A stretch of 64,000 bases of DNA, taken from Murimonas intestini. Lineage in GTDB: Bacteria > Bacillota > Clostridia > Lachnospirales > Lachnospiraceae. The stretch is from positions 73,073 to 137,072 of the forward strand of contig NZ_JANKBI010000016.1 in the NCBI RefSeq assembly GCF_024622195.1. Reading direction: 5' to 3'. A model generated the notes under the pieces. That model did not search any database. It saw only the letters and a program-made list of their open reading frames with translations, and was not told the origin of the DNA. Of the stretch, positions 9,310 through 17,427 are shown piece by piece; position 1 is the stretch's first letter, and the number at the start of each line of letters is the position of its first letter. Made by a program: the position numbers and the translations under genes.

Positions 9310-10020
9310 ATGATCAGGATCGCATTGGTGGAGGACGACGCCCAGTATCGTCAGGAACTGTTAGGTTACCTGAAAAAATACGAGCAGGAAAGTAAAGAAA
9401 AATTCCAGATTTCCGTATTCACAGACGGAGATGAAATTGCAGAAGAATATAAAGCGTGCTATGACATCATATTCATGGATATTGAAATGACTTTTATGGA
9501 TGGAATGACGGCGGCGGAGAGTATCAGGAAGCTGGATACAGAGGTGGTGATCATTTTCATTACAAATATGCCCCAGTATGCCATAAAGGGCTATACCGTA
9601 GACGCATTGGACTATGTGCTAAAACCAGTCAGCTACTATGCATTTACCCAGAGGCTGGACCGCGCTTTGGCAAGAATGAAAAAGCGTGCAAAGAAATATG
9701 TGGTCATCTCCAACAGGGGAAGACTGAAAAAACTGGATATCTCGGAGATTACATATATTGAGGTACAGGACCACGATCTTGTTTATCACACAGGTGAGGA
9801 GGATTTTATGACTAAAGGCTCCCTGTCTGAAGTAGAAAATGATCTTAAAAAGCACGGGTTTTTCAGGTGCAACAAGTGTTATCTTGTGAATCTGGAATAC
9901 GTTGAGGCTGTCCAGAACTCCGATGCCCTTGTTGGAAATGAGTGGATCCAGGTAAGCCGCGGGAAGAGAAAAGCGTTTTTAGAAGCGCTGAATGATTATA
10001 TGAACGAGGTGAGCAAATAG
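9310..10020 (+). CDS. LytTR-family response regulator
   Basis: The 236-residue protein has an N-terminal receiver domain with phosphoacceptor D57 in IIFMDIEMTFMDG, the acidic pair VEDD near the start, and ALDYVLKPVSY as the Lys signature. A LytTR DNA-binding domain follows (about 130-232: ITYIEVQDHDLVYHT, FFRCNKCYLVNLEYVE). It pairs with the GHKL kinase whose GTG overlaps its stop by one base. The GH3 gene after the kinase suggests control of the glycosidase locus. The inducing signal is unknown. Confidence 0.92.
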   Translation: MIRIALVEDDAQYRQELLGYLKKYEQESKEKFQISVFTDGDEIAEEYKACYDIIFMDIEMTFMDGMTAAESIRKLDTEVVIIFITNMPQYAIKGYTVDALDYVLKPVSYYAFTQRLDRALARMKKRAKKYVVISNRGRLKKLDISEITYIEVQDHDLVYHTGEEDFMTKGSLSEVENDLKKHGFFRCNKCYLVNLEYVEAVQNSDALVGNEWIQVSRGKRKAFLEALNDYMNEVSK

Positions 10021-11339
10021 TGCTGCAGGTTACGCCAGATTTAAATAATACGCCGGGCATCTATTATGCCCTTGCCTATATTTTCAGCAGCAGCCTGTAT
10101 ATCAGCCTTAATAAAAAGCGGCTGACCGGAAAGAGACGTGCGGCAGCCCAGACAGGCTTTGCCGTTTTGCTGCTTGTTTTTATGATCGCCACCGACCAGA
10201 TCGCGGTAAAGTGGTTTATTCCCTGTGTTCTGGCTGAGATAGGGATACTCTGGCTGTCTATCCATACCTGCTGTGATATGGACTGGAAAAAATCAGCCTA
10301 CTTCTGCACCAGGGTATTTATCCTGGGAGAGCTTGCTGCTTCTCTTGACTGGCAGCTGTTTTATTTCGGCCTGATGAACTGGGAGCTGGAGCTTAATATG
10401 GTATGGAATCTGCTGTTTCTGACAGTTTCCTACGGCAGCGTATTTGGTGTCATGTATTTACTGGAGCGGAGTTACAGGAAAGAAAACGAAGAACTGCATA
10501 TAAGCGGCAGGGAACTGAGGGTCACTGTTTTTCTGCTGCTGCTTGTTTATATGATGAGCAATATGAGCTATGTTTTCTCAAACACGCCTTTCAGCAGCCA
10601 GTTCCCGGCTGAGATGTTTACTATCCGCACCCTTGTGGATCTGGGAGGAGTGGGGATCCTGTTTGCATATCATATGCAGATACAGGAAATAAACGTAAAA
10701 CTCGAAAATGCATATCTGCAGAATATGCTCCACTCACAGTATGAAAACTACAAGATCTCTGAGGAAAGCATTGCCCTGGTCAATCAGAAGTATCATGATC
10801 TGAAGCACCAGATCGCATTTCTGCGCTCATCCATAGATGACAGGGAGAAGGAAACCTACCTGAATCAGATGGAGCAGGAGATTAAATTATATGAGGCACA
10901 GAATAAGACAGGAAACAAGGTTCTGGACACTATTCTGACAGCGAAAACGCTTCAGTGCCAGAATCAGGGGATCAGCCTGACATGTGTGGCGGACGGAGAG
11001 GCAATTGAATTTATGCATCCTATGGATATCACGGCGCTGTTTGGAAATGCGCTGGATAATGCCATTGAAAGCGTGAAAAAGATTGCGGATCCTGAAAAAA
11101 GGCTGATACACATGGTAGTGTCACGGCAGAAAAATTTTCTGCGCATCAAGGTGGAAAACTGCTATGAGGGTACCCTGGAATTTGAAAATGGAATGCCGAA
11201 GACAACAAAGCTGGATAAAAAATTTCATGGATACGGCATGAAGAGCATTAAAACAATTGTTGAAAAATATAGTGGTTCCGTCACCGTCCAGGCAAAAGAC
11301 GGATGGTTTGAGCTGAGGATACTGATATCCCGGGAATGA
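10020..11339 (+). CDS. Membrane sensor histidine kinase, GHKL (AgrC/LytTR-partner type)
   Basis: The GTG start overlaps the TAG stop of the regulator (TAGTG), indicating translational coupling. The N-terminal half (residues 1-220) is hydrophobic with about six membrane spans. It is followed by a coiled dimerisation region containing QKYHDLKHQIAFLRS, where the His of YHDLKHQ is the likely phosphorylation site. The C-terminal GHKL ATPase domain shows FGNALDNAIES (N box) and GYGMKSIKTIVEKYSG (G box). This architecture is typical of kinases paired with LytTR regulators. The multi-span sensor has no recognisable ligand domain. Confidence 0.9.
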   Translation: MLQVTPDLNNTPGIYYALAYIFSSSLYISLNKKRLTGKRRAAAQTGFAVLLLVFMIATDQIAVKWFIPCVLAEIGILWLSIHTCCDMDWKKSAYFCTRVFILGELAASLDWQLFYFGLMNWELELNMVWNLLFLTVSYGSVFGVMYLLERSYRKENEELHISGRELRVTVFLLLLVYMMSNMSYVFSNTPFSSQFPAEMFTIRTLVDLGGVGILFAYHMQIQEINVKLENAYLQNMLHSQYENYKISEESIALVNQKYHDLKHQIAFLRSSIDDREKETYLNQMEQEIKLYEAQNKTGNKVLDTILTAKTLQCQNQGISLTCVADGEAIEFMHPMDITALFGNALDNAIESVKKIADPEKRLIHMVVSRQKNFLRIKVENCYEGTLEFENGMPKTTKLDKKFHGYGMKSIKTIVEKYSGSVTVQAKDGWFELRILISRE

Positions 11340-11381
11340 GATGGTGCGGGACGTGGATGATACCAGAGGATATGAAAACAG

Positions 11382-13835
11382 GTGAAAAATTTAAAGTATA
11401 AAGAGATAATCAATAAAATGACGCTGGAGGAAAAGGCCGCTTTTCTGAGCGGAAAAGGTGAGTGGGAGAGCAGGGATCTAAAGCGCCTGAATATCCCGTC
11501 AGTTTTCTTTTCGGACGGGCCTCACGGAATCCGGAAGCAGGCCGGGGCGGGGGATCATCTGGGATTGAATGAATCCCTTCCTGCCACCTGTTTTCCCACG
11601 GCGGCATCTGTGGCCAACAGCTGGGATGAAAGCCTTGGCGAAGAGATAGGCCGGGCGCTGGGGGAAGAGGCTTTGGCGCAGGATGTAAATATCCTGCTGG
11701 GGCCGGGGCTTAACATAAAGAGAAGCCCGCTGTGCGGGCGTAATTTTGAGTATTTTTCAGAGGATCCCTATCTGGCGGGAAAGATGGCGGCTTCTTATGT
11801 AAAAGGCATTCAGAGCCAGGGATTGTCTGCATGTCCCAAGCATTTTGCAGTAAACAGCCAGGAGCTCAGGCGTATGGCAATGAATGCAGTGCTGGACGAG
11901 AGGACACTCCGGGAAATATATCTGACAGGATTTGAGATTGCCGTGAAAGAAGGAAAGGCAAAGGCCATAATGACCAGCTACAATGAGGTAAATGGTACTT
12001 ATGCCAATGAGAACAGCCATTTATTGCAGGATATTCTTCGCGATGAGTGGGGGTTTGACGGTATAGTGGTCACAGACTGGGGCGGCTCCAATGACCATGT
12101 AAAAGGTGTGGAGGCAGGCTCCAATGTGGAGATGCCCAACCCCGGTCTGGATTCTGCAAGAGAGATCGTAAGGGCTGTGGAGGATGGTACGCTTTTGGCT
12201 GAGGCAGTAGATGCCCGTGTGGATGAGCTGCTGGATGCTGTGCTGTATTTGACGGAACAGGCAAAGAGCAAAAAAACCTCCTTTGATGAGAAGGCACATC
12301 ACGGGCTGGCCAGACGGGCGGCAGCGGAAAGTGCAGTCCTTTTAAAGAATGAAGACAATATTCTGCCTTTGCCGGCAAAGACAAAGGTTGCTCTGATCGG
12401 TGATTTTGCAGCAAAGCCCCGGTACCAGGGAGCAGGTTCATCGGTTGTGAATGCCATCCATGTGGAATCTATGGATAAAATCATCCAAAATTATGAACTG
12501 CAGACAGTTGGCATGGCAAGAGGCTATATTCGCACAGGCGAGGCGGACGCGGCGCTTCAGAAGGAAGCCCTTGATATTGCCCGGAATGCGGATGCTGTTT
12601 TATACTGCTTCGGTTTAGATGAAATCAGTGAATCAGAGGGAATGGACCGCGCGCATATGCGGATTCCCCAAAACCAGATTGAGCTCTTAGAAGCCCTGGT
12701 AAAGGTGAATGAAAATGTGATAGGGATCTTAAGTGCCGGTTCAGCTATTGAAATGCCATGGCAGAACAGCTGCAAAGCTATTCTGCACGGTTTTCTTTCA
12801 GGGGAGGCGGGAGCATCCGCCATGCTGGACCTGATCACAGGCAAAGAGAATCCTTCGGGAAGATTGAGCGAATCCTATCCCATCCGCTATGAAGACACGC
12901 CTGCCTACAGGTATTTTCCAGGTACAGAAAGGACGGCCGAATACAGGGAGTCCATTTATGTTGGCTACCGCTACTATGATACAAGCAGGGTACGGGTGCA
13001 GTATCCCTTTGGCTTTGGTTTATCTTATACGGAATTTACATATTCTGATCTTAAGATCAGTGAAAAGGGTATTTCCCTCACTGTGGAAAACACAGGAAAA
13101 TATGATGGGGCAGAGGTTGTCCAGCTGTATGTGGGACTGCACAATGCCATTGTGTTCCGACCGGAAAAAGAGCTGAAAGGCTTTAAAAAAGTTTATCTAA
13201 AAGCAGGTGAGAGCAGGACTGTTGAGATTCCATTTGACGACAAGACTTTCCGCTACTGGAATGTAAAGACTGATCAATGGGAAATAGAGATGGGCGATTA
13301 CGATATCATGGCTGGAGCAAGCGTGAGTGACATCCGCCTGAGAGGAAAACTTCACGTTGAGGGGACTACAGATATATATCCGTATAACCCGGCCCAGCTT
13401 CCGTACTACTATACCGGACTGGTGCAGAGCATCCATGATGATGAATTCAGGAATCTTTTGGGCCATGGGATCCCGTCAGGCAAATGGTCAGGGGAGATTG
13501 GGCCAAACGATGCCATCTGCCAGATGTTTTATGCAAAAAGCGCTTTGGCAAGGCTGGTCTATAATCGTCTCACAGCCATGAAGAAAAAGAGTGAGGAAGC
13601 CGGAAAACCAGACCTGAATATTCTCTTCATCTACAATATGCCCTTCCGCGGCATAGCAAAAATGACAGGAGGTATGGTCAGCAGAGAAATGGTAGAAGGA
13701 ATGCTCACCATAGTAAACGGACACTTCTTCAGAGGCGCCGGCAGGGTGATCGGCGGATTCTTCAGAAACAGGAAGGCTAATAAGGAGTATGAGGCAAAGC
13801 TTGGGAAGACGGGGAAGAAAAAGAACATTCTTTGA
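11382..13835 (+). CDS. Glycoside hydrolase family 3, cytoplasmic beta-glucosidase type
   Basis: The 817-residue enzyme has the normal GH3 order: barrel (1-290), alpha/beta sandwich (300-510), FnIII-like domain (550-670), then a C-terminal extension of about 140 residues. Motifs include FSDGPHGIRKQ, CPKHFAVNSQE and the nucleophile Asp in VVTDWGGSND. The FnIII entry is YVGYRYYDTS followed by YPFGFGLSYTEF. The extension contains an amphipathic Gly/Arg-rich segment and a basic tail. The start is GTG at 11382; a nearby ATG frame closes at once. It follows the kinase by 42 nt and may be co-transcribed. Unlike the first GH3 gene it has neither signal nor membrane anchor. Confidence 0.9.
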   Translation: MKNLKYKEIINKMTLEEKAAFLSGKGEWESRDLKRLNIPSVFFSDGPHGIRKQAGAGDHLGLNESLPATCFPTAASVANSWDESLGEEIGRALGEEALAQDVNILLGPGLNIKRSPLCGRNFEYFSEDPYLAGKMAASYVKGIQSQGLSACPKHFAVNSQELRRMAMNAVLDERTLREIYLTGFEIAVKEGKAKAIMTSYNEVNGTYANENSHLLQDILRDEWGFDGIVVTDWGGSNDHVKGVEAGSNVEMPNPGLDSAREIVRAVEDGTLLAEAVDARVDELLDAVLYLTEQAKSKKTSFDEKAHHGLARRAAAESAVLLKNEDNILPLPAKTKVALIGDFAAKPRYQGAGSSVVNAIHVESMDKIIQNYELQTVGMARGYIRTGEADAALQKEALDIARNADAVLYCFGLDEISESEGMDRAHMRIPQNQIELLEALVKVNENVIGILSAGSAIEMPWQNSCKAILHGFLSGEAGASAMLDLITGKENPSGRLSESYPIRYEDTPAYRYFPGTERTAEYRESIYVGYRYYDTSRVRVQYPFGFGLSYTEFTYSDLKISEKGISLTVENTGKYDGAEVVQLYVGLHNAIVFRPEKELKGFKKVYLKAGESRTVEIPFDDKTFRYWNVKTDQWEIEMGDYDIMAGASVSDIRLRGKLHVEGTTDIYPYNPAQLPYYYTGLVQSIHDDEFRNLLGHGIPSGKWSGEIGPNDAICQMFYAKSALARLVYNRLTAMKKKSEEAGKPDLNILFIYNMPFRGIAKMTGGMVSREMVEGMLTIVNGHFFRGAGRVIGGFFRNRKANKEYEAKLGKTGKKKNIL

Positions 13836-13849
13836 ACAGGATAATTACG

Positions 13850-13882
13850 AAAGCCGGTATACCAATGGGTGTACCGGCTTTT
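13850..13882 (+). terminator. Rho-independent terminator after GH3
   Basis: AAAGCCGGTA at 13850-13859 pairs with TACCGGCTTT at 13872-13881. It lies 15 nt after the GH3 stop and has a short T stretch. Confidence 0.75.
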
Positions 13883-14045
13883 AGCAGGTTGCAGATTATT
13901 TGTCTATTTATTTTCAGATATTGGTGATATACTAATTATGTTCAACAAAATAATTGAGGAATCCTCCCACCTCTACAGGTTGAGGGATGAATTGCCAAAA
14001 TTTTGTAAGATTAGAAAATAAAAATGTGTAGAGGAGCGAGTTGTT

Positions 14046-14483
14046 ATGTTAAACATATGTTATGGCGATATGCCGGACGCTATTTTCAATACTTCGGTTT
14101 ATTTTAAAAATGTATATGAAGATAACTGGATTACAGATGCTCAGGCAAAAGAGATGATCTTGGATATTGATAAGTCGGAGGTGCTGGACAGCGGAGTGAT
14201 AGACAGCCCGGTATTGGGAAAGATACCGGCAACCAATTTGTCTGGAGGTGTAAAGACACTAATTTTGATCAAGAATGAGCCATATAAGGTGTTTAACGCT
14301 TCAGCTTGTGGAGACAACTGTGCCAAGTGGATATTGAAGATAGCTGAACAGCAGGATATCACCATTAATCTCAGGCATCTGATGGATTTTGGCAAAGGTG
14401 TGTTTTCAATTCGTATTTTAAATACGAATCAAATAGTGCATAGTATGAAAGAGTTGATTCCGATTGCCGGACATTTTGTATAG
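14046..14483 (+). CDS. DUF4869-type protein
   Basis: The 145-residue product begins MLNICYGDMP and contains NTSVYFKNVYEDNWI and SPVLGKIPATNLSGGVKTLILI, a pattern I recall for DUF4869 proteins of Lachnospiraceae. Its biochemical role is not known to me. GGAG in the GTGTAGAGGAGCGAG tract lies upstream of the ATG. The P-loop gene starts 11 nt after its stop, so the two form a bicistronic unit. Recurring pairing of this kind suggests that the short protein marks or presents a target or ligand for the nucleotide-binding partner; that is inference. Confidence 0.7.
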   Translation: MLNICYGDMPDAIFNTSVYFKNVYEDNWITDAQAKEMILDIDKSEVLDSGVIDSPVLGKIPATNLSGGVKTLILIKNEPYKVFNASACGDNCAKWILKIAEQQDITINLRHLMDFGKGVFSIRILNTNQIVHSMKELIPIAGHFV

Positions 14484-14494
14484 GTGATATATAT

Positions 14495-15526
14495 ATGACA
14501 GGAAAATATAGAATTATAATCCAAAACAAAAGGATTCGATATGATTTTGAAATTAAAAGAAATATTACTATAATACGCGGGGACAGTGCCACTGGGAAGA
14601 CAGTATTAGTGGATATGGTACGTGAATATTATGAAAATGGAGTGGAAAGTGGAATAAAATTGCAGTGCAATAAGAGCTGTGTTGTGCTGGAAGGAAGAAA
14701 TTGGAAGATGCAATTAGCGTCTATTAAAAACAGTATTGTATTTATCGATGAGGTAAGCGGATTTGTTTCATCAAAGGATTTTGCGTCAGAACTTCAAAAG
14801 ACTGATAATTATTATGTTATTGTTACCAGAGAAAGTCTTTCCACTCTGCCATATAGTGTGAATGAAATATATGGTATTAGAAATTCTGGCAAATATGGAT
14901 CACTTAAACAGACATATAATGAATTGTACCAGTTGTATGGCAAAGGTAACTTTTTAAATGAGGTTAGGCCAGATACGGTGCTCACAGAAGATGCTAATTC
15001 GGGATATCAGTTTTTTTATACTATATGCAAAAAGCGGAGATTAGAATGCATTTCTGCGAAAGGGAAGTCTAATATATTTTCATATCTCACGAAGCATAAT
15101 GTCGGTAAGATTTTGGTCATTGCAGATGGGGCGGCATTTGGTGCAGAAATGGAAAAAGTGATAAAGCTGATGGAGATTCGGGAAGATATTGTCCTGTATC
15201 TGCCTGAATCATTTGAGTGGCTGATTTTGAAATCAGGTGTCATTCATGACAGTGAGCTTCCAGCATTTTTAGATGCACCATATGATTATGCGGAGAGCAG
15301 TAAATATCTCAGTTGGGAAAGGTACTTTACAGAGCTTATAGTGAAGAAAACACAAGGTACCTATTTAAGATATAGCAAGCATATATTAAATGAAGTATAT
15401 GTCCATATTGAAATAGCTGATAGGATTTTGGAGAATATGGAAAATATAAATCTATATTGGAAGGATTCCTGTCATGGAGATGGCGACATCCTTACGGATG
15501 GGCGTGTTTCGCACGATAATGTCTGA
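14495..15526 (+). CDS. P-loop protein partnered with DUF4869
   Basis: The 343-residue protein has a Walker A motif GDSATGKT at residues 29-36 and a Walker B-like IVFIDEVSG at 81-89. A third hydrophobic strand with an acidic turn, ILVIADGAAFG, lies at 206-216 and resembles a TOPRIM or OLD-type acidic motif. N-terminal strands (YRIIIQNKRIRYDFEI, ITIIRG) fit a small ABC/SMC-like ATPase core, but I cannot name the family. The last 10 or so residues (ILTDGRVSHDN) are encoded by the dispersed repeat at 15495-15519, so the natural C-terminus may have been altered. Codon use is AT-richer than in the glycosidase locus. Confidence 0.65.
   Translation: MTGKYRIIIQNKRIRYDFEIKRNITIIRGDSATGKTVLVDMVREYYENGVESGIKLQCNKSCVVLEGRNWKMQLASIKNSIVFIDEVSGFVSSKDFASELQKTDNYYVIVTRESLSTLPYSVNEIYGIRNSGKYGSLKQTYNELYQLYGKGNFLNEVRPDTVLTEDANSGYQFFYTICKKRRLECISAKGKSNIFSYLTKHNVGKILVIADGAAFGAEMEKVIKLMEIREDIVLYLPESFEWLILKSGVIHDSELPAFLDAPYDYAESSKYLSWERYFTELIVKKTQGTYLRYSKHILNEVYVHIEIADRILENMENINLYWKDSCHGDGDILTDGRVSHDNV
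15495..15519 (-). repeat. Dispersed 25-bp repeat, copy 2 (inverted)
   Basis: This is the reverse complement of 9228-9252 with one mismatch. It overlaps the 3' end of the P-loop gene and carries the hairpin CGTGTttcGCACG. Confidence 0.6.
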
Positions 15527-15586
15527 TTCATATTCGCTAATTGTCAAGCATACACTGTAAAAACAGCATCTTCGGAGGCTTATCCT

Positions 15587-15838
15587 TTGAAAGATTATAT
15601 CGAAGAGCGGGCAGTAGAGATTGCCAATTATATTATTGAAACGAAAGCAACAGTGAGGCAGGCAGCGAATAAGTTTGGAATCAGCAAGAGTACGGTACAT
15701 AAGGATGTAACGGAGCGTCTTTCACAGACGAATCCCGGACTGGCAAGGGAAGCCAGGAAGGTATTGGAGGTCAATAAGTCAGAACGTCATATAAGAGGGG
15801 GACTGGCTACAAGGGAGAAATATCTTCACCAGCATTAA
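15587..15838 (+). CDS. spoIIID: Sporulation transcriptional regulator SpoIIID
   Basis: The 83-residue protein closely follows the SpoIIID pattern: short N-terminal helix (DYIEERAVEIANYIIETKAT), helix-turn-helix FGISKSTVHKDVTERL, and the basic C-terminal helix HIRGGLATREKY that contacts the minor groove. The start is TTG at 15587, 8 nt after GGAGG; no better ATG exists. SpoIIID acts in the mother cell during sporulation with sigma E, so the organism should be a spore former. It is unrelated to its neighbours and appears monocistronic. Confidence 0.95.
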   Translation: MKDYIEERAVEIANYIIETKATVRQAANKFGISKSTVHKDVTERLSQTNPGLAREARKVLEVNKSERHIRGGLATREKYLHQH

Positions 15839-15844
15839 AAGAGA

Positions 15845-15923
15845 GTAGCTGTTCAGTACCTGGCGCTACCGCTCTGCGGTGTATAGTTATATCTTCGCAG
15901 GACAAAGGGTACTGAATAGTTAC
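15845..15923. repeat. 79-bp inverted-repeat element, same family as 48879-49010
   Basis: The left end GTAGCTGTTCAGTACC (15845-15860) and right end GGTACTGAATAGTTAC (15908-15923) are 16-bp terminal inverted repeats matching at 14 positions. The same ends occur at 48879-49010 around a different interior. It lies 6 nt after spoIIID, encodes no protein, and looks like a miniature repeat element. Confidence 0.55.
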
Positions 15924-16088
15924 AAAAAAGAATACTGTCCGGAAGGCTTATACCGCATTCCATGGGCAGTTTTTTTTATTCCCGCGAGGTGTTTTCGTGC
16001 GTATTTTGCACGAAAATCCCGAGGGCTGCAGCGCGAAACGGCGAATTTTGCTGTTTACATGAAGCGCAGTGCCGCCAGGGATTTCACA

Positions 16089-16117
16089 TTGCAATTGTAT
16101 ACAATCCAATTTATAAT
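16089..16117 (+). promoter_or_regulatory. Strong promoter with internal palindrome for the SBP/YesMN operon
   Basis: The -35 TTGCAA (16089-16094) and -10 TATAAT (16112-16117) are 17 nt apart. The perfect 12-bp palindrome ATTGTATACAAT (16094-16105) fills the spacer just after the -35. Its core resembles operators of FadR-type GntR repressors, so repression by such a protein is plausible. No GntR gene occurs in the window. Confidence 0.7.
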
Positions 16118-16167
16118 AGCCATATAGCGGGAATAGATCTGGTTTTACAGAGAGGAGTAAACGCTTT

Positions 16168-17427
16168 ATGAGTGTTAAACACATAAGAAGACTTATATAT
16201 ATTGCAGTGGCAGCAGTTTCGGTTCTGGCTTCGGCGGGGCTGGCAGGCTGCAGCAGCCTGTCCGGCTGTGTAAAGGAAGCAGTGCAGACGGAGACAGAGA
16301 AGGAAGAGATGGTACTGTGGTGTTATTGGGATACTCCAAGCCATCAGAAAACTCTGGACGGGCTTGTGAAGGGGTTTAATGAGAGCAGGGAAGATATCAG
16401 CCTGCAGGTGAAATATATTCCGGATGAAGATTTTAAGAAGGAGCTTGTGCTGGCTATGGCGGACGGGCGTGCTCCGGATGTGGCTATCGTGGACTCATCA
16501 GATTTTCAGTTTCTGTATGATGCCCAGCCGTTTGTGGACCTGACAGATGAGATAGAAGGGCTTCAGGATTATCAGGAGGTTGCCTTAAAGCCCTGTACAG
16601 TGGGAAACAGGATATACGGGATGCCATTTGGACTCAACTGTACTGCTTTGTTTTACAATGAGGACATGCTGGAGGAGGCACATGTGGATGTCCCTGAAAC
16701 ATGGGAGGATTTCCGCAGGGCAGCCCATGCGCTGACAGATGAGGAGCACTATGGATTTGGCATGGCTGCTGTAAAAAGTGAAGAGAGCGTTTACTGCTTT
16801 CTGCCCGTACTGTGGTCTATGGGAGGCCATGTGACTGATATAAATTCCAGAAACAGCGCTAAGGCCTTCTCATTTATTGCACAGCTTATAGAAGACGGCG
16901 CCATGAGCAGGGAAAATATGAATATGACCCTGGGAGATGTGAAGAACCAGTTTGCAGACGGAAAGCTTGCAATGATGATAAATACAACCTCTATTATAGG
17001 CGCGCTGGAGAATTCCAATCCTGAGCTGAATTTTGGTGTGACTTTTGTGCCCTCAGACGGGCAGCATGTGGCGGCAGCAGGGGGAGAGATACTGGCAGTG
17101 ACACCGGGAGAACACCAGCAGGAAGCTGTTGAGTTCTTACGGTATCTGAACGATGGGGACAGGATGGCGTCATATATTGATGGTCTTGGGGTGATGTCGT
17201 GCAGGAAAGATATAATCAGCGGTCAGTTTAAGAACGACCCTCTCCAGAAAAAGAGTATAGAGCTGTTAGAAACTGCCAGGACCAGGGAGATCACACCTGA
17301 GTGGCCAAGGATCTCACTTATCCTGGCAGAAACCATGGAGAATGTGATTATAGGCGAAAGAGAACAGGGGGAGATACTTGCAGAAGCAGCCCGTAAGATA
17401 AGGGACATCAGGGAGGAAAGCCGATGA
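16168..17427 (+). CDS. Sugar-binding lipoprotein (extracellular solute-binding protein family 1)
   Basis: The 419-residue protein has a lipoprotein signal with lipobox LAGC (Cys28). Its mature part fits family-1 sugar-binding proteins (MVLWCYWDTPSHQKTLDGL, MPFGLNCTALFYNEDMLEEA, VPETWEDFRRAAHALT). It is anchored on the outer face of the membrane. No permease or ATPase gene is nearby; its last codon overlaps the start of a YesM-like kinase (ATGA). This arrangement suggests that it captures a carbohydrate and presents it to the kinase as a sensory subunit, although it could serve a transporter encoded elsewhere. Confidence 0.88.
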   Translation: MSVKHIRRLIYIAVAAVSVLASAGLAGCSSLSGCVKEAVQTETEKEEMVLWCYWDTPSHQKTLDGLVKGFNESREDISLQVKYIPDEDFKKELVLAMADGRAPDVAIVDSSDFQFLYDAQPFVDLTDEIEGLQDYQEVALKPCTVGNRIYGMPFGLNCTALFYNEDMLEEAHVDVPETWEDFRRAAHALTDEEHYGFGMAAVKSEESVYCFLPVLWSMGGHVTDINSRNSAKAFSFIAQLIEDGAMSRENMNMTLGDVKNQFADGKLAMMINTTSIIGALENSNPELNFGVTFVPSDGQHVAAAGGEILAVTPGEHQQEAVEFLRYLNDGDRMASYIDGLGVMSCRKDIISGQFKNDPLQKKSIELLETARTREITPEWPRISLILAETMENVIIGEREQGEILAEAARKIRDIREESR

